Shown here: one piece after another, positions 35,663 through 64,000 of the stretch | How the letters are laid out: every line of letters starts with the position of its first letter | How positions within the stretch are numbered: position 1 is the first letter of the stretch | NCBI GenBank assembly: GCA_037074765.1 | Contig: JBAMDO010000095.1 | Coordinates: 124,001-188,000 of the forward strand | DNA: 64,000 nucleotides | From: Mansonella perstans | Lineage: Eukaryota > Nematoda > Chromadorea > Rhabditida > Onchocercidae | Reading direction: 5' to 3' | Made by a program: the position numbers and the translations under genes | Notes under the pieces: generated by a model | Told to the model about the DNA's origin: nothing | Database searches by the model: none | Seen by the model: only the letters and a program-made list of their open reading frames with translations

Positions 35663-38600
35663 AAGCCAATTTTATGTTTTTTTTTTAGATTCATGTAAAT
35701 AATGGAAAAATCTTTCCTCAGAATTGTACATTGCCAAGAAATCGTTCCCTTTTATTCTAATATTTTTCGAAAATGTTCGAAATAATTTTAAAAACATCGC
35801 ATTCAAAAAAAAAAATGATTCAGTTCCAAACATATATAAGTGGCATTGAATTTGAAATGTTCGAGCAATTATAATTCTGAGATTTGCAATTACGATATTT
35901 ATGAATAGGTGAAATAGCTCAAATGAAGAAATATAATCAAAGAAAAAAAATAGAATTTATTGAATGGATGAAAATAAAAACTGGTGACATGTCGCGTAAA
36001 TTTTTATCATTATTGATGATTTTGCATTAAAAAGAAAGTAATCTTACATCAAGCCATGTATATACTTTAAACAGTTTTTTTCTAGTCCTTACAGTATATT
36101 CGGTCACAAATTTATTATTAATATTCTCTTACTAGCCGCTTCTTTTGCTCTTTCGTGAATAATTTCAGTAATATTCGTAAGTAAATATTACAGTGATATT
36201 TGTATGTAAATGTTACAGTAATATTCGTATAAAATATAAAAAATATTACAACAATATTCGTATGTAAATAGTTTCAAAAAAAGAAAATGTTTAATTTGTT
36301 TGTTTTTAATCCATTATTTGATGAGTGGTTTTTCTTTTTTTTTGGATTTTTTTCCTTGTGATTTCTTATTTGTTTCTTTTTTTTCTGATTACATTTTGTT
36401 TTGTTTTAGTTTTTTTCCTTTTTTCTTTTTTTTTTTTTTTTTTTGCAGAAGTGCTAGTATCATGTTAGTATCATCTCTGGTTTTTTTTTTACTATAATTG
36501 TTCATAATTCATTTGTACATTTTTATTTGTACTTTTTTTTTTTGGAAATAATCTTAGCAGTAACATTACAATGAATTTCTTCCCATTATATCTCAAAGTC
36601 AAGTGATAATTAACCATTTCATTATTCTTGATGAATTTATTTTTAATGAAGTAAGCATAGGGAAAAATTTTAAGCCTAAAATGATATAATGGAAGCTTTA
36701 TTGGAAATATTTACCTGATAATTAGAATACTTTTTCATAATTTCATAATACTCTATTAATTGCTAATTATCACATACTACTGTTTGTATGACAACAGATT
36801 TATCATGCAATTATTATCCTTATCATAATAAATTACCACAAATCGCATCATAATGAAAAGACAAGTGAAGCAAATCTGAATTTATTTGACTTTTTTTTTC
36901 TTGATTAATTACCCAGAATTCTTCCCATCTGGTTAATTATCAAAGTTATGGTAAGTTTTTTTTTTCCTGTATTACGTTATATATATATGTATATATATAT
37001 ACATATAAATATATGTATTCTTCATTTACCTCCAATCTTTTCATTACAATTTAAAATAAGTATCACATTTTTTTCACAATTTTTAACAAATGTCATTTGT
37101 TGCATGAATTTTTTTTTTTCCTTTTTTTTTAATAAACATACATGCTCAGTGTTCATTCATTGTGTTCTAGTCTTAATAATTTCAAGCGTAATTAATGAAT
37201 TGGCAATTAGCATGCATTATTGATTGACTTATTTGAATGGGAATTTTTTTTTTTCAATTCTAAAATTGTTAAAAAAAGGTTTATAGAAAGGATTGCATTT
37301 TGTTAACAAATTTGAATCTATACATATTTGCGCTTTTTTTTCTAATCCCAGTTGTTTTATTAATTATCCGATTTCTAATTTTTTTGTCTTGACGCCAGTT
37401 ATCATTATTTATTCTATTTTAGATTTAAAAAAAAACAAGAAAAAAAGAAGTTATCAAATGATAACAATTTACGTAAACTGTCCGTTGCTACTCATTTTAA
37501 TTCATGATAGTATGCATAAATTAATGATTTCAATGATTTTGATTTATCTTAAAGTTTTTGCTTACTTATTGTCATTAATTTTGGCCTATAGGTGATTGTA
37601 AATTGATTGGAATTTGAAATTATTCAAACTTGAAATTAGATGATTAGCCTGGAATTTGGATTCGGTTTTGCTATCCTTTATAACAGTGGTTATTTTCAGT
37701 ATTTTAGAAAAATTGCAAAATTTAAAAATAACGGTGGAAGTGCTACTGGAAATCCTAAAATGGAATTATTTATTTTGCTTTTTTTCTTTAACTTTTCATG
37801 AATCAATAGTCTACTAGGATAGCGTGAAATTCATTGCCCAACAGTTTACTAGGATAGCGTAAATTCACTGTTAAACTGTCTATTAGGAATTTATCATTAC
37901 TTTGGAAGATACCATTCACTATTATTGATCTTTCGAAGCATTTATTAACAGTAATTGTCATGATAATAACTTCGAAATATTTGATGATAATGATTAAGAT
38001 AATTTATAATTTTGAAACATATTAAAAATGATTAACATAATGATGATTTCGGAACACTTGATATCAGTGATTAAGATAATAATGATTTCGAAATGTTGAC
38101 AGAAATGATCGGAATGTATGCTTATTAGACGAATATAATGTTAGCATTTACAGCAATGGATTGGTAACATCGAAGGTCTGTGTCATTTCATATTATTACT
38201 ATTATTCCGTTCTTATCGTTGATATTTCCGTTCATTCACTGTTCACCAAATTATACTGTTGAAAAATTTCCGAATGCATTAGTTAAACCTGGTCTTTGCA
38301 ATCATAGTTTGCTAGGATTTGTATGCAATCCGGATAAACTATCCGCGACACTTTAATCATACATTTTCCGGTAAATTTGCTGCTATTAATTATATATGCA
38401 AGTATTTCTCCTGTTTTTGTTATCTTACTAGTAATTATACTGTGAATTGTTTCTGGATTTTATTAACGAAACCGGTTCTTTGCAATCATAGCTTGTCAGA
38501 GGATGCTTTCATTAAGGAATTGAATATTTTCGGAAAAACATTTGCAAATATTGGATTCGTTTTGCAACGAATTGTCCATGTTTGGAAGAACACAAATGTT

Positions 38601-39175
38601 AAACTATTAAACTATTAATCAGTATTGTTAAACTGTTAAACCTTTAATTAGTACTGTTGAACTATTAAACTGGTAAACTATTAATCAATACTGTTAAACT
38701 GTTAAACCTTCAATCAGTACTGCTAAACTGTTAAACCATTAATTAGCACTGTTAGTTGTTAAACCATTAATTAGTAGTGTTAAATTATTAAATCATTAAT
38801 CAACATGGAGATACGATTTCAATCGCTGTTATGTGATCAATTGGGATAAATAACCAATGGCGATACAATATATTTATGTTTCGTATCTATGTTGAAATAA
38901 TTAATGCTGAAATATATTAATTATTGATTTATTCTTTTTTTCAACTCATTTACTGTAATCCCTTTTACTGTATTCCTGTTCTCTGAACTTTTACTGTATT
39001 CTTATTCTCTGAATTTATGATAGAAAATGGATGCGAATCTGTAATGGACTGAATGAAGTCAATTTTACAAATTTTTGCCATAAATAATTTCACATGCATG
39101 AGAGAGGATCATGAAAATGGAATCAGGATAATTTCAGGAAGTTTTAAAATTTTTAAATAAGCGAAACATTATGTA
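35663..39175. other. Intergenic, T-rich, with tandem repeats
   Basis: Long T-tracts around 36330-36545, an AT array near 36980-37015, and repeated motifs ACAGTAATATTCGTA (36160-36270). The 99-codon frame at 38319-38618 is not supported by splice sites or family motifs and ends in a repeat array. CTTTGCAATCATAG-TTG occurs twice, near 38293 and 38478. Confidence 0.55.
38590..38810. repeat. Degenerate tandem repeat of GTTAAAC-ATTAATCAGTACT units
   Basis: About six to seven imperfect units of 30-36 bp built from CTGTTAAACTGTTAAACC and ATTAATCAGTACTG. Confidence 0.75.
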
Positions 39176-39189
39176 CCTTTTTCAGGAAT

Positions 39190-40959
39190 ATGGAAAAAAA
39201 TATGTTCTCCGAATTATACACTTCAAATATTTGCTTCAGATATGATTACGATGATGCACAAAATATGCCACACTGCGCTGATGATGCATTATTAATTCAG
39301 CAATTGCTATCAGGAAACTTAATTTCTGATAGTAATCTGAAACTTAATTTCAATTTAAAAAACGATTAGTTATTTTCAAATTTCAACCTTTAAAATTTTA
39401 TTGCACAACAAACTTTTTGATTGGAAAAGTTGACGCTAAAATGAGAAAAGAGAAATGGGTTAAACTATGCATTAGTATATTCGATATCAGCGAATACCAT
39501 CTAATTGGCCGCTTGATACCGTTATCATCGATTATCATCTGTACTTATTACTTAACACCGATATCATCGATCTCATTATATCACCTTTGATATCGCCAAT
39601 CATTACTGGTATCACTGATTGCCACTATAATTACTGACTACTATAACTATTGACTATTGACCATAGAAAAATGGGTTAGACTATGCATTAGTATAATCGC
39701 TATCAGCGATTACCATCTAATTGACTGCTTGATACTGTTATCGTCGATTATCATCTGTACTTATTATTTAATACTGATATAATCGAAGCACCGATCACTA
39801 CTGTTGTTACCGACACCACCTGTGACCGATACAAGTAATCATTTGACCGAAATCGTCGATGTTATTATTGCTGCTACAACGACATTATTGTTCAGAATGA
39901 TGAAGTTGAAAAAATGATACTTTGTGATTTACTGAGAAAGCATTCGATTTTAAGAGTTTAACACTGTGATAATTTCAAAATCAAATTAATAATAGTCTTA
40001 ATAGATGCATTGAAAAAACAATATAAATATTTAGGCATAATCATATTTAGGATTATGATGAGATTTTTAAATTTTGTCAAATTTTAATTTCTAAAAAATA
40101 TTCTAAAGGTGAGAAAACAAATAAATGGTAAAAAGGACATTTGTACAATTTTAGAGCTACTATTTGACGGCAGTAATTATCGCATGCATTAACATTTATG
40201 ATAAATTATTTTGGAGAAATTTTACAAGAATTAACGCCAACAGTATCCCGAGATAAAGTTTTGGTCAATGATATACGGTCATATATAATGGATAGATAGT
40301 TGGCTATAACGTTTGGCTATAAAGTTTAATTGTCAATTTAGTTGTCCTAATAATTTTTGTAATACTTGATATTGGTCTTGTTATTATTGTTGCATGATTT
40401 TGTTTGTAACAAAAAACAACATATGCAGTAGTCAGTACAAATTATTGATTGAAAAGAGTAAAATAATTTTAATTTTTCAGTTAAAAATAGCTGTATTCTT
40501 ATCTTTGTACTAAGATTAAAGGTTATCTTGATATATTACGTTTAACATCCTTTAATACTACCACTTTTTACTATTAACATTTCGTTTTAGATTTCTTATT
40601 GAGAAGAAAAATAGTATTTTCATTTTAAAATTTCTTAACTTTACACTAGAATTTTGATTGTAGCCAAAAACCTATAAGAATCCAAAAAAATCTCTTATCT
40701 ATAATGATTATCGAGTCTTTCAGTTGTAGAGTTTTTTCTAGTCAAAAGGAATCAAATAAATGTGCCGGCAATACTGGCAAGAGTGCATGAAAATCGCTAT
40801 CATCATTATCATGATCAGATTTCTTGCGTTCCTGAAGAAGTACTGATAAGTATTGGCAGTATTGATGAGAGTGATAAAAATAAATATGTTACAAATTACG
40901 CTGAATATTTCAGCTGTGAATTTTTGGATTTCCTTCTATCACCTGAAAAGATTTCTTAA
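39190..40959 (+). CDS. Unrecognised two-exon small gene, about 119 residues
   Basis: Exon 1 is 39190-39331: an acceptor CTTTTTCAG ends at 39185, four bases before the ATG, as expected for spliced-leader addition. It encodes 47 residues including SELYTSNICFRYDYDD and DDALLIQQLLSGN, then a donor ATA|GTAATC. Exon 2 is 40742-40959: acceptor TTTTTTCTAG, then KRNQINVPAILARVHENRY, CVPEEVLISIGSIDESDKN and YAEYFSCEFLDFLLSPEKIS to a stop. The phases match (1 nt plus 2 nt). Both exons are acidic, protein-like and richer in GC than the neighbourhood, unlike chance frames here. No signal peptide, membrane segment or known domain is visible. It lies between the PPP1R37-like gene (same strand) and madd-2 (convergent). 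A missing middle exon is possible. I do not recognise a family. Confidence 0.5.
39451..39790. repeat. Tandem duplication of about 216 bp
   Basis: AAATGGGTTA-ACTATGCATTAGTAT and the following GATATCAGCGA-TACCATCTAATTG occur at about 39453 and again at about 39669, with TTATC-TCGATTATCATCTGTA in both. It lies in the intron of the small two-exon gene candidate. Confidence 0.8.
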
Positions 40960-42139
40960 GCTTTTAGATTTAAAAAAAAAAAAAAAAAAACTAATTGGTT
41001 AAATTTAAAGAAGTTAACAGTATCATTCATGAATGCATGCACAACTCATATTTTGCAATCTATTGCGCTACACATTTGCGTATGTTAACTGCATTGTGAC
41101 GAAACTTTGCACATATATATTTCATTTTTATGCAAATATGGAAGTTGTTACTTCAATTTCACATATCAATTATCACTGTTGAACAATTTAAATAACAAAC
41201 AAAATATTGGAGTTTATTTGAAATGCCGAAAAATAGTAAATGGGAAAACGAATGAACAGCAAAAGAGAGAGAGAGAGATAAAGAAAGAAAGAGAGGTCTT
41301 TATAAATATGAGATTTTATCGCGGAAAAAAAAAGAAGTTTGGTTTTTTTTTCGGGAAAAAAATTTGCAAATTCCAAAAATATTTTCCTGAATCAAAAATT
41401 GCTAAGCTTTTTGCATTATCATTGAAACGTGAATTCGCTGTTGTAGCAAAAGAAATTCTTCAATGTCAAATTTATCAAAAAGATTTATTGTCCAGAAGAT
41501 TTATTGCTTCTCTATTGCTATTTCTTCTTTGCATATTTGACATTAAATAGCGACAGTGTATAAAGAAATATTGAATTATAAAATGCATAGTATTTTAGAA
41601 TGAAAAAAAAGAACAAAGTTTTGTCAGACCAATTGATGCTCAAAAAAGCTCCAGGATTTCTTCCCCAAATATATCCTGGAAGTTTTTTTGGAATAATTTT
41701 GCTTTTGAAATAGCTAGCATCTAATATATCATATACGACTTATGACTCTCAATTTTTCTTCTATTCCATTTTTTATAAGAATGTATTTTGTTTAATTTAG
41801 AAATAATTAATAGAAACAGGAGATTAATTAATAAAGAGAGGTAAAAAAAAGATGACATTCATATGACATCTGAATATTGCATATATTATTACAAAATGAT
41901 TGCTACATCCTTTAATCATAACCACAAGCTAAACTATTGGATGTATCATAGATCTCATGTAGACATACCATGTGTTAGTTAATTAACTTATTAATTAGTA
42001 TTTTGCTAATCGATATTTCCTTTGTTTTACAGTTATGGATCATTGATTACATTCTGGCAAATGAATAGCAATTCAACATTGTCTATCTTTTTATACAGTA
42101 AATATAATTCTTTCAAAAAAAAAAATGCTACGGAATAGG
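40960..42139. other. Convergent intergenic region before the madd-2 3' end
   Basis: It contains an A-tract at 40971-40990, a GA-rich stretch near 41264-41295, and a 147-codon plus-strand frame (41107-41550) that is lysine/phenylalanine-rich, crosses the GA repeat and has no family motif. An imperfect hairpin (arms about 41642-41656 and 41674-41689) could mark a 3' end. No gene is called. Confidence 0.5.
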
Positions 42140-58031
<15,892 letters not shown>

Positions 58032-61000
58032 TTTTTTTTCTTCCGTACAATAATTTTGTCCAACAATGATTCTCTTTTTTTTATTTCGTTCCTCACTTCA
58101 GTTTATTCGTTATCCAATGATAAAGCACATATTAGATTGTATTCGGTAGCATTTTAATACCATATTAAAGTAAAAGTATCACAATAAAACGACCGAAGAG
58201 CAAAGGAGTAACTGAAATTGTACACTGAAACAATTGATAAAAATGGTAAAAATAGATTGAATACGATAACATTTTGATCAACAAGGGAACCGAGAAAAGA
58301 CAAGTAAGAAGCTGTTGGAAGAGCGAAAAGGAAGAAGACAAAAGGTAATTTATTTTTGAAATAATTAAAATTTGTTGAATAAAAATACAGAAATACAGGT
58401 GAAAATGGTAGAGATAGGTACTATTGGTAGATGTTTTATACGATCGATTCCGAAGATAAGATTATTTAAAATGTTTTCAAAATGATTAATTACTAGCTTT
58501 TCTGTATTTCGATCACTTACACAAAATGGGTTGCAAATAGTTCAAAAGAATTTTTTCTTCCCATTACTATTTTTTTATATGTTTATTTGAAAAAAAATCT
58601 TTAAATGCCATTCTGTAGGAGAAAGAGAAGAAAAATGGTTATCTTAACTTATGTAACAATCAAGAAAAAATAACAATTAGAAATTTTATATTACAATTAG
58701 ATATTTTTTTTTAAATTTTTGTTGAATAAAAATATTAATTATGTCGGAAAAAAGAAAAGAAGAAAATTCAATTAAATAAATCATTCAAATAAATGCAACA
58801 TTTATCATATTCATATATTTATTTATTGAATTTAATTTAAAAAGAGATTTTTAGTATTTAAATTTTTGCGATAGCAAAAAATTTATATAAAGACTTAAAA
58901 AAAGTCTTTTGAAGTAAATATTCTCTATCATATCCATTAATTAAAATGATTGAAAATTCTTTCTTTTTGCTTATAGTTAAATAATGAAAAAATCAAATTT
59001 TTCCAAAGGAACACGAAATACTTAATTGAAATTCTTAAAAATGAATGGGCAAGTAGATGAGACTAAAATAGGAAAAATTGGGCAAAATGATAGACGATTA
59101 TTAATATGAAGATGTTTCATTAACTATTTCGAGATGATTGGATGAAATCTTCAAAAATTCTACTAGACTTTTCCTATACCACCCATTTTCTTTTCTCTTT
59201 CGCTTGTACCTTGTACCTCCCACTTTCCTTCGTCTTTCACAACTTCTTCCCTCTTCTCCGCCCCTATCATACATAGAGGAAATTTATCAGTAACAACAAA
59301 AAAAAAATTTTTTTAAAAGTAGTACATCAAAGTAAATGACTTAGAGAACCGTAAAATGATAAAATGAAAGTGGCAAAAAAAAAAAAAAAAATTGGGCAAA
59401 TTACATAATGGATGAAATATTTTTATTATTGGCAACAACTAACAATTAACAGGTTTTATCTGTACTATTAACCCTTTCATTTACCAAAACTGATTCGAAC
59501 AATTATATCAGGAAAAGAGAAAACGGAAAAAGAAATGGAATAAAAAAAGAACGGAAGAAAAAAAACAATAAGAGAAGTGAAAATTTCATTTCATTATTCT
59601 TCATGGTAAAAATTTTTACGCAATACTAATTGCATATTTGCAAATTAATTTGAAAAAAAGGTAATTGTATAATTTATTGACGAAGCAAATTTTTCACTTC
59701 ACAAAATTCAATAAAAATTTTTTTTAATTTTTTTCTCCACCTTTTCTCACAAAATGTAGTAAATTTTATATGCATGAAATAACAATTAATTCCATGCAAT
59801 TAGTAAATAATTGAATTCATCAAAAATTTCAATTTTGATAATTAAATTTTTTGAAAATGAAAACTGTTAATTATTACCAGTGTCGGATTAATGATAGCAT
59901 TGTAAACAGTTAATGATATAATCTATATTTAGCATTTCAAACGGATTAAAGCTCAAATGTAAAATAATTCATAGGTTTCAATAAATCTAAGCCTAGCTCA
60001 TTGTGGTAAGCTAGCCTAAGGTATATTTAACAAATCAATGAAATGCACAAACAAATAAAAATTCAACGAAATTAGTTCTAAATTAAAGAAGCAAAAAATT
60101 TTTTCTCAATTTTGAAAATAAACTTAAAAAAAAATTTTACAAAAGTCATGTCATCATAACAGAAATATTGAGAAATAAATTGTTAAATTTTATGATAATT
60201 TTTTTAATTAAAATGAAAGAAATTTTAAATGGAAAAATTTTTAAAAAAAAGTTCAAATCTCATTTTAAAATAAATAAATATTCCAAAATTTTATATTTTA
60301 ATTCTATTACACTTTCGTCTTTTACCCATTCAAACAAAATTTTTAATATTTTTCCTAATTTAATTTGATTGAAATTATTAGTTTTTAATAATTAATTATG
60401 CATCATAAAATTTTGAAGCTAATATTTTACATTTGGAATAATAATTTCGCACAAGCAATATATTTTATTAAATTTAAAACACAAAAAGAAATTCTAAAGT
60501 GCTCAAATATTCCATTCATAACAGCTAATAAAAAAAGCAAGCACAAAAAAATTCAACAATTCCCACTGAATGATTTTAATAAATGAAAAGGAGGATGCAT
60601 TGTCCATTAGGCCATTTTTCTTCTGGCTCATTTTACTTCATAAAAAGAAATGATGTTATTATTAGTATCACTTATTTTGATTAGGATGAGAAATAGAAAT
60701 TCATTTTGAATAATATTTTATCTTTTTTCTGGCATTCTTTGAATATTTATTTTCTGGTACTTTTTCGAATAAAAAATTTATTTACTTCTGGCACATTTCT
60801 TATTTTTTTTTGAATAGGAATGAGTTAGAGATAATAAATTTTCTTCTTGGAAACTAAAAACGAGAAATGAAAACCTGATTGGATGTCAATAATATGTCAT
60901 CGATACAGAAAGATATATTTTCGTTGAAGTATGCCGCAGGTGTTCATGACATTCATGACTTTGACAACAATTAATTATCCGGATTCAGCTCTCTGAATAA

Positions 61001-64000
61001 TATGCATATTTATTAATCTAAGATAATATAATGTTTGATGATGTGTGAAAGTCACAGAAAAACAATGCAATATTATAATTAAGATTATCTGCTTCTATTC
61101 ATCATGAACACAGTGAATATTCGCTAAATCATATCTGATGATATCAGTATATACCACGTGTATCTCTAATGATCGCTCGGAAATCACTTTGATTTATGAT
61201 ACAGTAAGCTGTAACTTATCAATCATATGATAAGCAATGATTAAAAACAGTTACTTTCAAATACAGTATTGAGTAGAAAATAATAATTTATGACCTTTCA
61301 ATCGTATGATAAACAATCATCAAAAACAATTACGAAAACAATTAATTTTAATTCGATTTTTGGTAAGAAGTAATGAGCTGTTAGCATAAGTTAAATAAGG
61401 ATGTTGATAAATGATCAATATTTCTGAACTTGAACAATTAGCTCCAGATAAGAATTATTAATTGGTATCATTAATTTTTGTTCCGAGCTAATTAATTAAT
61501 CAATCGTATTCGTTCAATTGCAATACAAACAGAAGAATCCAGCAAACAACATATTTCCGTCAGTTAATGAAAATGAGTGAAATAATTAAATTGCGTATGT
61601 CATTTGTAGCTGATCCAAATTGTAAATTAAATGTTTACCTGTCCTCATATTTTTCTACTGAAAATATCAGATTTTTGATCAGATTTTTGCATCAAAACGA
61701 AAATATATCTAGTGCAATGGAAATTAGTTTTGAATCAAATTTTTTAAATCAATGAAAATTATCCATTTAATAGGAATTAATTTTAAATCAAATTTTTGTA
61801 CCAAAAAACGAAATTTTTTTCAACTTAATAGAAAGACGGCAAAAGTTTACAACTAAATTGATTAATAGAAAGGTGAAGAAAGAGGGAGAGAAAGAAAGAA
61901 AGAGAGATTTTTAGTGATTTAGCAGAAAATATTAAAGTGTTAGGAAAGAAGGAAAAATTAATTTTTGAAATTTGAAAATTGTTTGTTATTTGTGACATGC
62001 TCTCAATATGATTGATAATAGCTAATGGTTTTAGCTATTTATCTATAATATCATAGTTAAAGAAACAAAAAAAAAAAAAAAAAAAAAAAACGAAATTACT
62101 TCAATTTTCATTTCTTTTTTCTTTTAACACTTTTTTTTCAAAATTTATCATTTTTACAAATGTCCGTTTAATTTTTTCCAGCGCTGTTTCCTCCACTTGT
62201 TGCTACTTCCCTTCCTGAAATTTATAGCTTTCTTTTTTGGAACGTAAATTTATCAGATAAAATGTGAAAATTTCGGTATTTTAAAAAGACTAAAAACTGA
62301 TTAGATGTAAATTAAAATTTAAATCTCAAAGAAAGAAAAAACTCATCAAAATTTAAGTAGGAAAATTTTAGAAAAAAAATAAGGAATTTGGAATTTTTTC
62401 CTTTTCTTTCCCTTCCTCTTTCTTCCTTTTTACATCTCCAACTCTCTCTCCTTTTCTTTCTAACTTTTTCAACAGATTTCAACTTCAAACAATTTTTAAT
62501 CAATTAAATTAATTAAAAAAATTAATTTTCATTAAATTAATTTTCAATGTCAACCAAATATTTTAAGGAAAAATGGAAGGATGACAGAAACAACAATAAA
62601 GGACCTCTCAGTAATTACATTTAATTGCATTTGATTACGTTAAAAAAATTACTGTCAATAAATGGCAGTAATTTTTTTTTCAAGGTAAAAAGATGTGGGA
62701 AAAGGATGAAAGAGAAAATAACCCGAATATTCCGAGTAGGCAAGAGAAGTGCGGGAGAAGTGAAGGGAAAAATGAACGGATGAGAGAGACATGGTGGAAC
62801 GGAATAATTTGAATGAAAATTTAAAAAAAAAAGAAATTAAATGAAAAAAATGGACATTCCCGAAAAGTATTTTTTTCAATTTAAACAATCAAATGTTATA
62901 TAAGTGATTGAAAAGAAAGAAAGCAAAAAATACTTTATTATTTATAATATTTATAAAAATAAAAAGCAAAAGGTTTTCAGCTTTGTTTCAGAGAGCATTC
63001 TAATCCCACACAACATTTATCAACTGAATTTCATCTACCTGCTGTTGGAACAGAATGATAAATTGAAATGAAAGAAGAAAAGGCGGCTTTTATTGAATGA
63101 AGTAAATATCTTGTACTAATTTCATAAATGCATCTCTCGTGTTTGTAACAATACCAATCTTAATTTTATGATTATTAGAAGAGATAAAGGGGGAAAAGCG
63201 AAAACTTCCTATTGTTAACAATTCTTGTCAACAAAAAAAAAAAATTACTTAAACAAATAAAATTAATTTAAATTTTATATATAACAAAATACTTAATCAA
63301 TTTATTTACGATTTTGTAAAATTTGAATAATTTTAACAATTCCTTTTTGTTAAATTCATGTTGTTATTTCTAAATTATGAAGATATAGAGATTTGATTCT
63401 ATCAGGTAAATAGTTTTATATTTAATTATTTGATATATTTTTTTTCAATCCTCATGATAGCCGAACCAAGTGAGTTTTTCCGCGTTAATTCTTAGCATGT
63501 TTATATTAGTGTGATTACAATTATATGAGGAAAGATCGTTTTTCCATAATCATATTATATCAGGAAAGAATACTTTTTATACGTGTGTTTTATTTCAAAA
63601 TTTTAAAGATGAAAATTTTCAGTGGCAATACGATTGAGATTTAAATTTTAAGCATTTTTTCAAAGTAATCCTTTTTATTACTTATAATCATTTCTGAAGA
63701 TTTAAAATGTCTTTTTTTCCCGATGCCTTTTAAATTGTTCTGCTTCCATTATTCATTCAAAACTTATCATTTTTCAAAAACTCGGAAGTTTTTTGTATTT
63801 TTAATTTCGGATGCTTTAACTATTAATTTTTTTTTACTTATAATTTCTTTAACATGATAATTTACGCAGTAACATGCTCTTGTATATCCTATTTTTCATG
63901 GATTATTCCATCTGATTTTGAAATGTATGATTTAAACGTATTGAGAATTAAAATGAAAAATTAAGAATTTTTCTATTCCTGCCAGTAAATTCTACGTCAA
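58032..64000. other. Upstream of madd-2, no gene seen
   Basis: Nearly 6 kb of AT-rich sequence that should include the madd-2 promoter and 5' leader. I see poly-A and poly-T tracts, GA-rich stretches (near 61880-61910), a pyrimidine-rich patch at 59165-59270, and a two-copy repeat around 61215-61330 (TATCAATCATATGATAAGCA and its variant). The longest open frames (about 62-77 codons at 60398, 61567 and 62655) are lysine/phenylalanine-rich and unspliced. None shows a known motif. Confidence 0.6.

Noticed and set aside
38319..38618. 99-codon plus-strand frame
   Set aside because: No splice sites or motifs, and its end runs into a degenerate tandem repeat.
41107..41550. 147-codon plus-strand frame
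   Set aside because: Lysine/phenylalanine-rich, crosses a GA simple repeat and homopolymer runs, no family match.
61567..61755. 62-codon plus-strand frame
   Set aside because: Overlaps a degenerate internal repeat, no motif, AT-driven composition.

Overview
The window is AT-rich nuclear DNA of a nematode. Three things point there: the gene families present (a MOLO1-type levamisole-receptor modulator, an EAT-16-like R7 RGS protein and a MADD-2/TRIM9 protein), the nematode-style 3' splice sites (TTTTCAG/TTTTTAG), and start codons lying 2-5 nt after such an acceptor, as in spliced-leader trans-splicing. A parasitic clade III (spirurid or filarial) worm is my inference from base composition and gene style; nothing here proves the species. 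All gene models were built by hand from splice sites, phase continuity and remembered family alignments.

Layout. 1-5422: intergenic, with microsatellites, one perfect hairpin and one orphan exon candidate. 5425-8301 (+): four-exon MOLO1-domain membrane protein, with a small-subunit rRNA fragment in its second intron. 8397-11474: convergent intergenic. 11475-19536 (-): R7 RGS gene (EAT-16-like) with two possible C-terminal exons, a decayed copy of one of them, and a minisatellite whose units each carry a 5' splice-site consensus. 19537-26447: long divergent intergenic region rich in microsatellites and two minisatellites. 26448-35638 (+): 17-exon leucine-rich-repeat protein orthologous to PP1 regulatory subunit 37, again with alternative last exons and a decayed exon copy. 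39190-40959 (+): unrecognised two-exon small gene candidate. 42140-58031 (-): 16-exon MADD-2/TRIM9/TRIM67 E3 ligase with a 7.8-kb intron, a GC-AG intron and a one-base frame disruption in one exon. 58032-64000: no gene seen.

Functional thread. Three of the four firm genes belong to neuromuscular or neuronal biology in Caenorhabditis elegans: levamisole-receptor gating (MOLO1 family), Gq signalling at synapses (EAT-16), and axon and muscle-arm guidance (MADD-2). The fourth is a PP1-binding scaffold. They are ordinary separate nuclear genes, not an operon, and I did not find a clearly new multi-gene system. The most unusual items are the unrecognised two-exon gene, the splice-site-bearing minisatellites, the rRNA fragment in an intron, the paired alternative last exons with decayed exon copies, and the frame disruption in madd-2.
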